A stretch of DNA of 64,000 nucleotides from Ditylenchus dipsaci (GCA_004194705.1 SADC01000346.1:40278-104277), one strand, 5' to 3'; shown: positions 10,846 to 22,564, counted from the stretch's first letter. Notes: a model not told the origin generated them from the sequence alone. Numbers and translations are program-made.

Positions 10846-12040
10846 CTTCCTATTGAATTAGGGTGCCTGCCGAAGGCAGGCAGGTAAAAGAATACCTTTT
10901 TAATGAATAAAAACGGTATCCAGGTGGTTTACCTTGTTCCCCCAAGTCAAAAAGTCGATTTTTGGTCAAAAAAATATTTTTTTCTGTAACGAATCGGTGT
11001 AACGAATCGTCAATGTAACGAATCGGTGTAACGAATCGTCAGTGTAACGAATCGGTGTAACGAATCAGTTTTTGTAACGAATCGGTTGGCAGTAGGTAAA
11101 ATTACGTTTTATCGAGAAATTTTTGAGTTATGGTAAGTTCTTGATTTATCAAAATCAATTACTCACGATAACTCAATTTTTTTTGATAAAACGTGATTTT
11201 ACAACTGTCAAACCATCTTCAGCATGGTCGAATTAGTGCAGAAAAATTGTTTGAAACCCGAAACGCGAAAAAAAAATTTGATCCACTTGGTTTTATCTGG
11301 TCACCCCGGATGAAGTTCTGAGCGATTCTAAGGCTTGATGTAGACGTTGATGGTTCGAATCCACATGGGCGCATACCTTATTTTTTATTATATTTTGAGT
11401 GTTTGAGTAGCGTAGAGGTCCACATACTCATTATCAAGGTTGCTGGATCAAACCCCTCTGGGTGCAATCAGTCCCTGTAGAGGACCTCGATTCATGGTCC
11501 TGGGGTTTTCTCGAGGTGGTTTCAGCAGCTTGGGATGGTATGAGGTAAATCATGGATGGCCTAAAAAATTTGGGATGATTCAGACGCAATATGAAAAATT
11601 CCGAAAAAAAACTTAAAATTTACAAAACACCCAAAACTTGAAGAAAAAGGTAAAAAGAGGAAAAAAAGTTGGAATGATAGTGTCTTTGACGCAATAAGAA
11701 CCACAAAACCGCGTTAACAAAAGAAATTTTACTAAATATGCCTTTATCAAAAGAAATTTTAGCAAATGTGACTTTATCAAAAAAAATTAGCAAATGTGCC
11801 TTTAGCAAAAAATTTTTTAGCAAAAAGTTTTTTTTAGCAAATGTGCCGTTTAGCAAATATTTTTTTAAATTCTTCGGTACACCCTTCCCTTGGTCACCCA
11901 TATCTTTTTCGATAATTTTATTTCGTTATATTTTTTTCTAAAGATTAATCAATATACAATGTATAACATATGGAATCAGTGAACAAACTATTTTACAGTT
12001 AATATATATATGTCTTGCAATATCTCAAAGATTGGTTTGA

Positions 12041-15000
12041 TTAAACAACTTCTTTTGCTTTCTTTGCCACCTTTGCTGCCTTGTAGCGAGTGCAGTCATC
12101 TACTTCCTTGCTTTTCCAGTAACCTTTGTTCTCCAGTCCTTCCCACATTTGTTTAGCCAGTCTAAAACGGTAAAAGTGAGTGAATACTCCTAAGTAAGTG
12201 ATAAGGATATTTTTTCGATAACCTTTTTACTTTATTTCCCACAGATGACTATTTTTTTCCAACTTTAACACGAGGTGCGACTATATACTTTCAAAAAGAT
12301 TAGTACTTTTTGGGGTGACAGAGCTGATTCGCCGTCAACACATTCACCGTTGACTTTGTTGACAATTTTATGTCCACTTTAAGTCGCTTCGAAGCAGCAT
12401 GATATCGAGGCAACTTTTTTTTTCAAAAGATAGCTAACACCCTAAGCTAGAAATTTGGTAAGAATATTTTCAGAGTTTGTTCATGAAAACTCTGTAAAAA
12501 ACTTTTTGAAAACCTGTTCAGGCAATTTTTTTTCAGAATTTTTATCAACGGCGAATGCCGTGACGGCGAATCACCGCTGTCCCTTTTTAAAACCTCGATT
12601 TTATTTTGGAGTTTTTATGACAAATTATTATTTTTTGGTGCTCAAAAATCAAATTTTCATTAAGTTAAATGAATAAAATATTGTCCCTAAGATTAACGAA
12701 AAGGCATATTTTTTAATTTGGCTTTTTTGCCTAAAATCACAATTCTTTTGTGATAGAGTCCCTTTTTAGAAAGAAATTTTGAAATACATCACTGATGGAT
12801 CTATAAGACAGAATACGGTATTCATCAGAAATTTTTAAACCTTTGTATCATAAATTTTAATAACCGGGACAAACTTTAGAGACGGTCTCGTCTTATTGTA
12901 AATAAAAAAACTTCGAAAAATTTCTTATTTTCAAAAACTAACTCACTCTCTGTAAGACACTCCCTGAGCCAATGATTTTTCTCTAATGATTGCTCTGTGA
13001 GCATTGCTGAAGTGAAGAAAGGCTGAGATTGGACGAGGTGGCATGCCCTTGTCTCTTGCTAACCTCACTTTCCTTCCCTTCTTGCCAATAGAGATCAAGG
13101 AATTGCGGATTGGAGTAGTTTTAGCAGTGGTGTTTGAGGTAGTGTCTGCCGAAACGATGGGTTTGATCACTTTGTAGCCTTTTGGTCTTCCTCTCTTTTT
13201 ACAATGGTGGAAACCGTCTGTCTTTTCTTTGCATCTTTTTTAGGGTCTGCACGGAAATAGTTTGGTTGCACACTTCTCTGAAAATTGAGAAATCATAACT
13301 TTTATTTTAAATTTGGCATAACTTTTTTTTGTTAAAACCAACCCTATCACTTTTTCTGTGGTCTGGAGTATCGCCTAATACCAACCATCGGTCATTATCC
13401 CTTGAAGGGGACCGCATAGAAATATCTCTAGTTTTGCTGCTGGCCCTCTTCTTGATCTGAAAATCAATACAATTGAGATAAAAAATTGGGATTTTGTTAA
13501 TATTTTTGAAATTTACTTTATCATTGCTCTTGATCGGTGTCTTCTCTAAACAAGAAATAAGCTTGGCAGCGGTTGCTCTAGCAGCCTGCCCATTTGTTCT
13601 TGCTGTCTGCGGTGGATGGCTTGCGCACTTGGCAATGGCACAAACTAAACATATTGATGGTTACAACAGAAAAATGGTTATTTGACATAATAAGTTCCAT
13701 TATCTGACACTTTAGGTAGCTGATTGCTCGCTTATCTAACACCCTGAGGAATATTTCTACAATTGTCACATTTACTTTTCATTTTATCTATTTTCGGACC
13801 GCTTGAACCTCAGCCCAGCGGGACACTTCTTTTTATACCGAAAAATTATTTTTCATATCATTTATTATGTAGTGAGATAAATGATCAAAAATAACAATCG
13901 AACCTGAGATCGGCAATCACCACACAGCACTACTAGGCCACTCTTAGAGTTCCTTTTTTATTGTTATATATAGAGTGGGCAACAGTTAACTCGACGTTTT
14001 TAAGTTTTTTTGACTTTATTTTTTATTTTTATGAGTGTTTTTTCCCAAAATTTTCAGCATGTAACCTTGCAACTGAAAGCCCATTCCAGTAACTACACAG
14101 TGGTATAAAAATTTCTGAATTCAGTTTACAAAATTCGAGACATCAGAAAAAAAAGTGCAGTCAAAAAATTAAAAAATTGCATTGGTCTTCTAATTCGATT
14201 TGACTGAGTTTGGGGCTTAGGTTAAGCCTATCCATGTTTTTTCCAATCAATGACCTACTTGTAAATAAAAAAACCTACATTAAGTCTAGTCTGTCGTGAG
14301 CAAACAGTAGCCGCAAAACCAGACACATCCACATGAACTGGAGGCATAACTGGAGGTAGCATAGGCGGAGCTGGCAAATCCCAGGAAGCCGAGTCACTTT
14401 GAGGAGATGTACTAATCTCAGAAGTAGATTCTAGGCCTAGTTCTGGCATTTGCTGACACTGTCTATTTACTGGAGACACCTGGGCAATTGCATTAACCAC
14501 AGCTGCTGCCTCTTGAGTAGAAATCGCTTGTAAGGGGGGTCGGATGGATTGGAACAGATCAATTTCTTGCTTAATCGTCTGTCGGTGATCTTCTCGGTGT
14601 ATTACCCAAGTTTCCTCGTCATTTGTTTCATCAGTTATGAGCTCACACCCAGAGCTGTGGTTGGACTCAGACACACAGATCGGTGAGCTAGAATCTCTCA
14701 CTTCTTGTGCGCAAATCAGCTCTTGCTTGACATGGATGGCTGAGCGGTTGAGGATCTGGCGAATGCGACGACGAGACTCTATGGAAGTTGGATCAAGGGT
14801 GTATTTGACCTGGAAATTCGATTATTTGAAATCTGTGGCTGAAAAAAGAGACGACTGAAGATATTTGTCTACCTGGATGTTAGCAGTTATCTTGTGGATG
14901 GTGTTGTAGTGGTCAACTAGAGTGGTTTCAGTAGGAAATTTAGCATAAGGACAGTAGGCACACTCGTAAATGTTGAGTTTGAAGTGGTCATTGGTCAGAT

Positions 15001-15073
15001 GGATTTCTAGCTCTTCCAAAGAAGAAAATATAATAGGATTGGATAGGCCATAACACTCTAAGCACTCAATCAT
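12041..15073 (-). CDS. Putative nuclear DNA-binding protein: two C2H2 fingers, AT-hook, HMG box
   Basis: Five exons: 15073-14873, 14809-14279, 13456-13343, 13277-12947 and 12161-12041, with in-phase GT-AG junctions except as noted. Exon 1 has two C2H2 fingers (C4-x2-C7-x17-H25-x4-H30 and C38-x2-C41-x13-H55-x4-H60). Exon 2 is Ser/Pro/Gln-rich and acidic. Exon 4 carries an AT-hook (KKRGRPKGY) and the first half of an HMG box (PPRPISAFLHFSNAHRAIIR); exon 5 completes the box (LAKQMWEGLENKGYW) and ends in a basic tail. About 430 residues; it should act in chromatin or transcription. Exon 4 changes frame just before the AT-hook; one missing base near 13200, or an unusual 35-nt intron, would explain it. 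An acceptor (CTTTCAG) four bases before the ATG suits trans-splicing. The orthologue is unknown; the three motifs are clear. Confidence 0.85.
12312..12585. mobile_element. MITE in the last intron of the HMG-box gene
   Basis: Inverted ends GGGTGACAGAGCTGATTCGC and GCGAATCACCGCTGTCCC; CGCCGTCA words recur inside both ends. The rest of the 785-bp intron is AT-rich and unremarkable. Confidence 0.55.
13890..13940 (-). repeat. tRNA-like fragment
   Basis: The minus strand reads GTGGCCTAGTAGTGCTG, then CTCAGGTTCGATTG, an A-box-like and B-box-like pair about 20 nt apart. No acceptor stem closes. It lies in intron 2 of the HMG-box gene. Confidence 0.35.
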
Positions 15074-15466
15074 GTTGCTGAAAGTTAAAGGTTAAATAGT
15101 TTGAAGTTGAACAACCCGAAGTGTAACTTGATTTAATTGCTTAAAGTACCGTATAAGCTCTATTAATCCCCTATGGGTAATTAATTTTCAACCTTGAAAA
15201 ATTCAAAAATTCTAAATCAAAAATAGCCTTAACTCCGAAATCCTAGTAAAAAAATGAGGGGTGGGGGTAAATTATAGAAAATAACAAGAATTCAATAATA
15301 AAAAGGTTGTCTTTAAATTTTAGTAGATGAATTACTAAGTCTTCACAAATTTTTAAGGCAAAGCCGTGGGATTCGGGTCAAATGAGGCTACAAAGAGTCA
15401 CATTTCACACATTTGCAGTTTTTTTAATTTTTATAAATACACCCCCTGGGTTGAAACTAACATTAA

Positions 15467-15659
15467 AGGACCATACTTGTTGATGACAATGAGAATTTGG
15501 CAAATTCAAATGCGCGCGGGACACTTTTCTTTCATCTCGCACTGTACTCTTTTGAGCTATTTTGAACGACTCAAAAGAGTAGAGAGCGAGACGAAAGAGA
15601 ATTGTCCCGCGCGCATTTGAATTTGCCAAATTCTCATTGTCATCAACAAGTATGGCCCT
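15467..15659. mobile_element. TTAA-flanked palindromic MITE, same family as 49.7 kb
   Basis: A near-perfect palindrome between TTAA sites (15463-15466, 15660-15663). Ends AGGACCATACTTGTTGATGA and TCATCAACAAGTATGGCCCT; the core has GCGCGGGACACTTTTCTTTC and an ACTCTTTTGAG hairpin centre. The copy at 49724-49917 shares the inner core but has different outer words. Confidence 0.75.
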
Positions 15660-16092
15660 TTAAAATTGGAAAAATATCAAAACTGATTTAAAAAAAACAC
15701 ATAATTATAACTGTTTTTCTGAGAAAAAAAAAGTACAAAAAAATTCACTGTTCTATAGTAAAATTTGCAAACTAAAGCTTGAAATATATGTAGTTTTTTG
15801 CCAAAAAAATCCTATATCATTAGATACCAATTTTCTAATTTCACAAGGAATTGAGCTCTTTGTACATATAATCAATAATAAATTAAAAAACTACAAAACA
15901 TTAGTTAAAGCATAAATAAAACCATGAACTAACAGTTAGTTGTAGATTTGATCCACTGAAAAAGTTTGGAGCAGAGCCAAATCAAACACAGTTATTGTAA
16001 GAAACAAAAGAATAAGAAACAAGCTGCGAGATCGATCGTCTTTTATAGAGGCCATTATGGCCCACCCCCTGAGTAGTTTCTTTTCCCTGCAG

Positions 16093-16277
16093 GGTGCCTG
16101 GATAATCGCTTGCAAGAAGAGGACAGCAGAAATATCTGTACAATTGAACCTAGCAGACAAGGAAAACAGAAGTACTCAAGTTTTGGCCACTGGGATGGTA
16201 CTCAATGGGCATAATACAATTGTGTTAACAACTGCATGCAAAGAACCAACAGAAGTTTTTGGAGCTTTTAGTGCCAG
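16093..16277 (+). pseudogene. Isolated exon of a trypsin-like (serine protease homologue) domain
   Basis: A 185-bp segment between an acceptor (CCCTGCAG) and a possible donor (CCAG|GTGTTA) translates to GAWIIACKKR ... TQVLATGMVLNGHNTIVLTTAC. This resembles the N-terminal barrel strands of trypsin-fold proteins (PWxVxV ... TGTLIxxxHxLTAAHC), but the catalytic His before the Cys is absent. The ORF can also be read from an ATG at 16057 without a splice. No further exons were found either side, so it is a stray exon, a gene fragment, or part of a gene whose other exons I could not see. Confidence 0.4.
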
Positions 16278-16507
16278 GTGTTAAATAGACAAAAAAATTT
16301 TAAGATTGAAGGTTTAATTGGCTAAAAAGTACAGTTGCTTTGCAAAGTTTTTCATGCCTAAGGCAACAACTAAAAGTTGGCAGAAACTGAGTAAATGTTT
16401 CAACACCCAACCTGTCGAGTTTTTATATAAGCAACTCCAAATACTCGTTTTTTTATTTCTGACTTAAGGCGGTAGCAGGGGGTAGCTAAGGCCTATTTTC
16501 GTTCAGT

Positions 16508-16672
16508 TGACTATATTTGGTCATTCTGATTCGAAATGACCACCTATCTGTTCTAACACGAAATGAAAACCCATGAGATTAGTGTGGAATTTCTAATACA
16601 GTTTACGAGAAATTCCACAGTTATCTCATGGGGTTTCTTTCTGGATATTAATGACCTAATATAGTCCAAGAC
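16508..16672. repeat. Imperfect palindrome
   Basis: ACTATATTTGGTCATT near 16510 pairs with AATGACCTAATATAGT near 16650, and ATGAGATTAGTGTGGAATTT with the inverse AAATTCCACAGTTATCTCAT. Probably a decayed MITE. Confidence 0.5.
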
Positions 16673-16842
16673 GCAAAAACATCTCCATCAGTGCTCCCCA
16701 TTCACCATCGCCCCAAGTCAGAAATAAAAATAATTTCATTTGGACACACGTATACGAGTACGAGTATCAAATATTTATGTGCATAGGTTGAAAAAGCAAA
16801 AAATGGAACATCGCAAATGTTGAAATAAAGTTTCATTATAAT

Positions 16843-17263
16843 ACAATCGAACCTTGATAAACGGACACCTCAAAAGTTCGTTCCCCAGCTGGGTCCGACA
16901 CCTTTTTAGACCTATTTTCGGATGTTTTTGTCCATTCTGTTTTGACAATCTGGTCGCAAATATTGCAAGGATGCCGATTTTGCCGATCGTTTTTCAAAAT
17001 ACAAAAACTCTTCACTCTAAAAAGGCAGAACCTCGATTAACCTTTTTCAGAAATAGGGTGTCCGTTTATCGAGGTTTTGCTTTTTTAGAATAGAAAGTTT
17101 TCGGATTTTGAAAAACGGTGGGCAAAATCAGCATCCTTGCGATATTTGCAACCAGATCGTCAAAACAGAATCGACAAAAATCATTCAAAAATAGGTCTAA
17201 AAAGTGTTGGACCCAGCTGGGGAACGAACTTTTAGGGGTGTCCATTTATCCAGGTTCAACTGA
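16843..17263. mobile_element. Long pogo-like MITE, word ACGGACACC
   Basis: Starts CAATCGAACCTTGATAAACG and ends TTATCCAGGTTCAACTGA. Interior blocks (AAGTTCGTTCC, GGGTCCGACAC, TTGCCGATCG) recur in the copies at 23.2, 23.9, 27.3 and 61.4 kb. A central hairpin carries a second terminal-repeat-like pair (CCTCGATTAACC, then GTGTCCGTTTATCGAGG). Confidence 0.8.
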
Positions 17264-17264
17264 C

Positions 17265-17601
17265 AGATACCCAAGTGCACCCCCAAGTGCTTCTTATTCC
17301 TCAGCAATCCGAATGACAAAGCGGAATTTGAAAAAAAATACTTTCTTGCTGAGATATGATCTTAAGTTGGAGTAAAGTTAAGTGGTCATTTTTAAAAATT
17401 TTGACACTTCAACTTTAGGTCATATCTCAGCAAGTAAGTATTTTTTTTAAATTCTGCTTTGTCATTCGGATTGCTGAGGAATTTTTGCATACTAGGGTGC
17501 CTCAGAATAAAATTTTCAGCTAAAAATGGGTACTTTTCTTTAAAAGTACAAGAAATTTTTCGAGGGGGGGGGGTGCACTTGGGCTTTTACGGGTTCAACT
17601 G
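17265..17601. mobile_element. Palindromic MITE next to the pogo-like element
   Basis: Arms at 17299-17365 and 17410-17485 mirror each other (TCAGCAATCCGAATGACAAA against TTTGTCATTCGGATTGCTGA). The right end GGGTTCAACTG is followed by TA. Contains an 8-base poly-G run near 17565. Confidence 0.6.
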
Positions 17602-18435
17602 TATACACTTTGATCATTTCGCCGTTGCGGCAATACCGCTATAGCGAAACAAATTGGTCGTTTGGAGATTGAAATAGTTTTTTAAAACACGGGCACAACC
17701 ATAAATTTTATACAAAACATTATATTATTATGACAATCCATTGAACAAAGGGGGGAGCATTGCCAAATGTGCCGAATCGTACAAAATTGTCTTCTATGGT
17801 TTTGTCGGAAAAGCGATTCCATGTATCAAGTACAAAGAAAACACTTCTTTGTCTTGGCGCTGGATTAAAAAAGTGCCGGAAACAAGAGAAAAACATATGC
17901 AATAAGTATATATTGAACAACAAGCACTTACTAAAACTACAACCACTATCCAGAATATTATGCAAGAAAGTGATACCAAAAACACTTTCTTATATTTCCA
18001 CAACTTCTCAAAATCTTTTGTGAACACTATAGTAGCCGCAACATGACCAGATTAAAAAAAGACTAAGACAGTCTTGTTTGTCCCACCTTTTACTTGTAGC
18101 GATCCCACCGCTGGACATCCCCCTTAGATAAACAACTAGACTTTTTGCACCAGGCAAATCTCGCCCTTTCTCAAATAGCTATAAAGCCGCTCAATAGCCG
18201 CCGGGTGAAATAGTTTCGGCCTTTAGAAAAAAGTGTGAGAAAGTGTTTACCAACTGCCTAATTCTCAGCCAAAGCCAATTGGGAAAAATGTTACAAAAGT
18301 TGTGTGAACGAAAAATGTGATGGATTATTTGCTTGTTTTTCATGAAGGTTTCAAGGATTTGCAATTATTTTTTCAATTACAGTGAAATTTTTTTGAAGGG
18401 ATATGCCGAGGTGTTCAAAATTGGTGTACGCCAAT

Positions 18436-18732
18436 TAGATTTTTGACGCTACTCGGTAGCATACCACCCTCCCTCACTCAAAGCTACTGGGCTTAACCGA
18501 CCCACCCCCCCCCTCAATAATTTTTTAAGGGGAAGCTAAACCATACCTTTTTTTGGAAAAAGCTGAAGCTAGTACGGGTTGTCCCTCAGCATGACGCCTA
18601 AAGACCAATGCCTAAACCTGAAGGCTGAGCCTAAAAATTATTGGGGAGGGGGGGGGGGGCGGAGACGGGTGCATATTCCCGAGCAGCTGTTTTAAGGGGG
18701 GGGGGTTAAAACCGAGTAGCGCCAAATTTTTT
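18436..18732. mobile_element. Inverted-repeat element with GCTACTCGGT ends and poly-G runs
   Basis: Ends TTGACGCTACTCGGT and ACCGAGTAGCGCCAA. The interior is pyrimidine- then purine-rich, with poly-C and poly-G runs that can pair (near 18505 and 18650). It is inserted in a repeat related to 5816-6046 (GTACGGATTTTTCAA near 18752). Confidence 0.55.
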
Positions 18733-18859
18733 CTCAACCATTGTATTTTCGTACGGATTTTTCAAATTGGGTTCTAAAGAAAAGTACACCTAAAATTAAA
18801 TTATAGGACTAGTTTGATTAGAAAGCCAATCAAAAAATTTTCAAGTGGTGAGCGCTGCC

Positions 18860-20930
18860 CTCGAAACCGCCATCCTAGTCAAACTACCACCTTACAGTAA
18901 CCCGATTTGATCAGGTTAAAGACATTTAAAGTAAACAACGTGTCCTTAAACCGACAATCTAAGGTCGGTCATCTGGGGTGGCATGTTAAAAGTTAGATTG
19001 CATACTTATCTTCCTTGCAATTTATTTGGACCGAAAAATTTGTGGATTAAGTGATACAGCCGAGGCTCAAACCCCTTGGAAAGTTGGGTAGGTAGTTGTA
19101 TATAAGTGTTATTTTGTAGTCTATTTTAAAGTGAAGGTGCTAACCTAAATGTATGTTCTGTCTGGTTTAGAAATCCTATGTTTAAATTCCATCTTGATAA
19201 TTCCACCTTTTTCTTTTTGCAATTTAATTATCGGAAATTAAAGAAAAAATTCAAAAAAACATTCGGCCGAGCAGATTTGTTTGTTCTGATCCCAAGAGTA
19301 GCTTTTCAACTAAAGATAGAACTGCTTATTTGCGAGCACTTTTATCCGGTCCGAGAGTGCTCTTTTATCCATGTTTAAATGAAGTAAGAAAAAAAAGGAA
19401 TAAACGGCTACACAAAATTGACTGTGCATTGATCTTCGAAGTTGAGAAAGCTTTGATTCGAAAAAATAGGGTGAGAAAGCTTGAACAGTTCAAGCAATAG
19501 CTCTTCCATACTTTCTCCACCTTAACACAGTTCTTAATTTGATTGATATGTGTAAAAGAGCGCTAAATATTTTACAACTCAATCTGTTTCTTTTCTTCGA
19601 AAGCTTTTTTTCAAATTTTTACAACCTCTTGTTTTTGTCAACCTTTGTCAACAGTCGGCAATGCCCACGACGCAATTAAAGATCCATAAATGATCCATAA
19701 GTCAAAAACAATTGCATGACCGAAAATTGTCCTTCCCTCCGAAAGAAGGTAAATATTTAGCAGAAAGACTCAAAAAATGTGTTAACATATTTTGTGTTTT
19801 TCGGCGGTTTCTAAGCTGGACGATATTAGAAAATATGATACAGTCATTTCTCGATATAACGCACCCCTAAAAATACGTTTCCGTCTAGCCTCCGACACTT
19901 TTTTACCTCTCTTTTTGGTAACAGGTGGTGTTATAACGAGGTTTTGTTTTTTAAATGGCATAACTGTTTAGTTTTAAAAAAACGATCCGTAATATCGATA
20001 TCGGGACCAGTCTGTTGGTATTCAATCCATTGGTATTCACTTGGTCACCCAATTTCCTTGGTTTCCATTCGTCTGTTTTATAGGCTTATGCTTAGACAAC
20101 GGTAGACCAGTGTGTGTTATTGCATGTTTTTGAATTTGAAAAAAGTAATATTCAATATTTGAGTCCGTTTTAGCACCAACTTTTCCTAAGCCAAAAAATG
20201 AGGTTATCTCCTGCACCTGATCATTCATCGTGGGGGGAGGGGGTGGATTCTGAACTCAAGCCGATGTTCGATCTGGGCTTTCTATTTCAAACCTCAAAAA
20301 TATTGGAAAACATTTAGGTGGATGCCGAGATTTATTGAGTGTTGGACTGAAACCAAAAAATCTTAATAGGTAAATTGGTGAGGGTCGAGAAAATGCAAAA
20401 ACGAAAAAATCTCTGCTTCCAGATATAGAGATTCAAAATAAAGCAGGCGGCTCGCATAGAGAAAATATAGTAATTGTTACGTAACGTTACATTAGCTACA
20501 CTTTTAAAATAGATTGGATTGTAATGCATCACCACATTGTTAAAATCCAGTACCTAATTTCTGAAATCCAGCCACTAATTCCCTTTTTTGAAATTTCAAG
20601 ATCAATTTTATGTGTAGAGTCGCAAGTGAAATTTATTTTGTTCACTCTTTAATCATTTTTGACTTGACTGCAAATTTTTTCAAAAAAAAATTTATATTAT
20701 TTTTGTTTTTTGGCTTGATAAGCAAACAAAATAATTGAGTGCTGGATTTCAGTATTTTGACTAGGATTTGAAAAAGATGCTTTAAATAATTTATTAGGTG
20801 CTAGATTTCAGTGATTTAGTGCTAAAATCCAATATAGCCTTAAAGTAAAGGGTTTCCACAAGCAGTGTAGATTAAGTGGAACAACTTATTGGGTATTAGA
20901 TTGAAGACTGATAATCTCATTAAAGTGTTC
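18860..20930. other. Gene-poor stretch with repeat fragments
   Basis: No gene is supported. It holds half of a pogo-like MITE (19841-19945, CAGTCATTTCTCGATATAAC), a terminal fragment of the 37.5-kb palindromic family (20185-20262, ending GATTCTGAACTCAAGCC), and AT-rich DNA with the recurring phrase AAATCCAG or its inverse between 20545 and 20835. Confidence 0.5.
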
Positions 20931-20940
20931 TCCCAACCAT

Positions 20941-21060
20941 ATGGAGGACACTCAATTAAGGTTGAGCAGAGAGCAGATACAGGAAATAATAATAAGTGTG
21001 GAGCAGTCCTTGAGTGACACAATTCAGCAATTAAAATTGGCAGACAGTCCAGCCCCTTAA
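20941..21060 (+). CDS. Short ORF, 39 residues, unknown
   Basis: An ATG-initiated frame encodes a charged, helix-prone peptide beginning MEDTQLRLSREQIQEII. After the stop the same frame stays mostly open for about another 24 codons (SFERQVNHLQEDW), so it may be the remnant of a longer gene, for instance a retroelement gag-like coiled coil. No conserved motif is recognised. Confidence 0.25.
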   Translation: MEDTQLRLSREQIQEIIISVEQSLSDTIQQLKLADSPAP

Positions 21061-21240
21061 GTGGCCAGAAGTTTTGAAAGACAAGTCAATCACTTGCAAG
21101 AAGACTGGCCAAAATGTGCCCTTGCAAAACAATAGATATTTATACACTGTTTGCAACAGAAAAGAAGGAAATAGATAATGAATTCATTTGGTTCGATAAG
21201 CAGTGAAAAAAAAACTATTTTTTCGGTACTGTATGATGAG

Positions 21241-21875
21241 CAGTCTTGGGGAATCCTTAACTTACGGCTTCGGCTCCGGATCCAGCTCCCAGATTTTTAA
21301 ATTTCAGCTCCGGCTCCTGCTCCGAGTTTTTGAAAAATTTGCTCCAGCTCCGGTTCCGAGCTTTCAAAAATTCACTTCAGCTCCGCTCCAGCTCTGAGCT
21401 TTCAAAAATTCGCTCCAGCTTCGGCTCCGGCTCGGAGCCGGAGCCGATGCTGAAGCCGGAGCTGCTCTGCCTCTTTTTTATAAGATATTATTTTTTATAT
21501 TATATTATTTTTCTGGTTCGCTCCTTAGATTCTCGATTATCTCCTGGGCTAATATGCTTCGAAAGCAGATCAAAATAACCAAAATACAAATCAATTTCAT
21601 TGTTCAATAATTCACAAGCCAAATTATTAGTTCAGCAAAATGAGCCAATTTACTTGGCGCCGAAACAAAATGCCAGATTAACACTATTTCATATAAAATT
21701 TTCCTAGTTTCTGGCCAGTTTCTGGCCTCGGCTACGAAAAAGTTTTCAGCTCCGGCTCCAGCTTCGAGATTTATAATTTTCAGCTCCAGCTCTGGCTCCG
21801 GCTCCGAGCTTTGAAAAAATTCGCTCCAGCTCCGGCTCGGAGCCGGAGCTGGAGCCGGAGCTGTCCCCAAGACTG
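21241..21875. mobile_element. hAT-type element with CAGCTCCGGCTCCGG words
   Basis: Ends CAGTCTTGGGGA and TCCCCAAGACTG, flanked by a perfect 8-bp duplication ATGATGAG (21233-21240, 21876-21883). Both subterminal regions are arrays of GCTCCGGCTCC/GGAGCCGGAG words alternating with short AT spacers such as TTTTTGAAAAATTTG. The centre (21460-21740) is AT-rich and non-coding. Confidence 0.92.
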
Positions 21876-22069
21876 ATGATGAGTCCTCTGAAAAAATTAT
21901 GGCTTTTAGCCGCAGTGTCATTGCCGAAATTTTTCACTTTCATAGAGAACTGTAATCTTTTTTTATACAATTCAAAGTTTTTTTTGAAAAAGAGAATAGT
22001 GCTGAATAGAGATGGCATCCCGAGTTTCGGGACCTTTTGCAAATGCGTTTTTGACCCACTTATAACAAA

Positions 22070-22564
22070 CATAGATGGCTAAAAATTTCACAATCTATTG
22101 CAGGGCTCCGAATCGTCCTTTTTAAAAAGATTTGTCCTTCTTTTTGGCACCCCAAATCTTTTTTTATTTTTGAAAATTCAGTCAAAATCTTTTTTTTTCG
22201 CTTCAAAACAGCAACAAGCACTGGATAAAATGACTCTTTTACTTCAAAAATAGTCAAAATGTCATTTTTTAGCCAAATGTCATTTTTTTAGCCAAATGTC
22301 ATTTTTTGAAATTTTCATTCGGAGCCCTGATCTATTGCCATATTTATTCCTCCGTCTGCTGGATGTTTCACTTTTGGAACTAAATTGGAAAATGTTGGAC
22401 CCGCGACCCTGAATCCCGAAATCGAGATGAACGCTATCCCGTTTTGTCAATTTCGGGATTCAGTTTCGCAGGTCCAAAATTTCTAATTTAGTTCAAAAAG
22501 TGAAACATAGGGTAGATGGAGGAATAAATGTGGCAATATATTGTGAAATTTTTAACCATCTATG
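22070..22564. mobile_element. Palindromic MITE interrupted by a hAT-type element
   Basis: The left arm (CATAGATGGCTAAAAATTTC from 22070) pairs with the right arm ending GAAATTTTTAACCATCTATG at 22564. The arms continue inward as TTTATTCCTCC and GTTTCAC, and a central TCCCGAAAT hairpin follows. The element at 22101-22329 sits in the left arm, so the palindrome is older. Confidence 0.7.
22101..22329. mobile_element. hAT-type MITE with AAATGTCATTTTTT words
   Basis: Ends CAGGGCTCCGAAT and ATTCGGAGCCCTG with a perfect 8-bp duplication ATCTATTG (22093-22100, 22330-22337). Subterminal words are GTCCTTTTT on the left and a triple AAATGTCATTTTTTAGCC on the right. Confidence 0.92.

Larger units (their letters stand above)
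9525..11905. mobile_element. Nested 2.4-kb fold-back element
   Basis: The outer arms begin with CCCTTGGGCTGTACCGAAGA, run into arrays of ACATTTGCTAAAAAAATT-like units (9540-9740), and are mirrored at 11730-11905. Moving inwards on both sides: a tRNA-like block (9880-9940 and 11290-11385), GATTCGTTACA arrays (10557-10650) mirrored as TGTAACGAATC (10986-11085), and a central 33-bp tandem (10737-10845). A hAT element (9958-10432) interrupts the left arm. No transposase is visible. Confidence 0.7.

Noticed and set aside
10557..11085. Regularly spaced GATTCGTTACA repeats considered as a CRISPR array
   Set aside because: The spacers are 2-5 bp and repetitive, the array is mirrored, and the genome is eukaryotic.
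15936..16160. 74-residue minus-strand frame with a hydrophobic stretch (MASIKDDRSRSLFLILLFL)
   Set aside because: It overlaps the better supported serine-protease-like exon on the plus strand and has no recognisable partner exons.
17720..18027. Minus-strand frame with a transmembrane-like stretch and a second overlapping frame, possibly two exons of a type II membrane protein
   Set aside because: The apparent start codon is GTG without an ATG upstream before a stop, and the GTAAGT...CCAG intron does not keep the frame that looks best downstream. Too weak to call.
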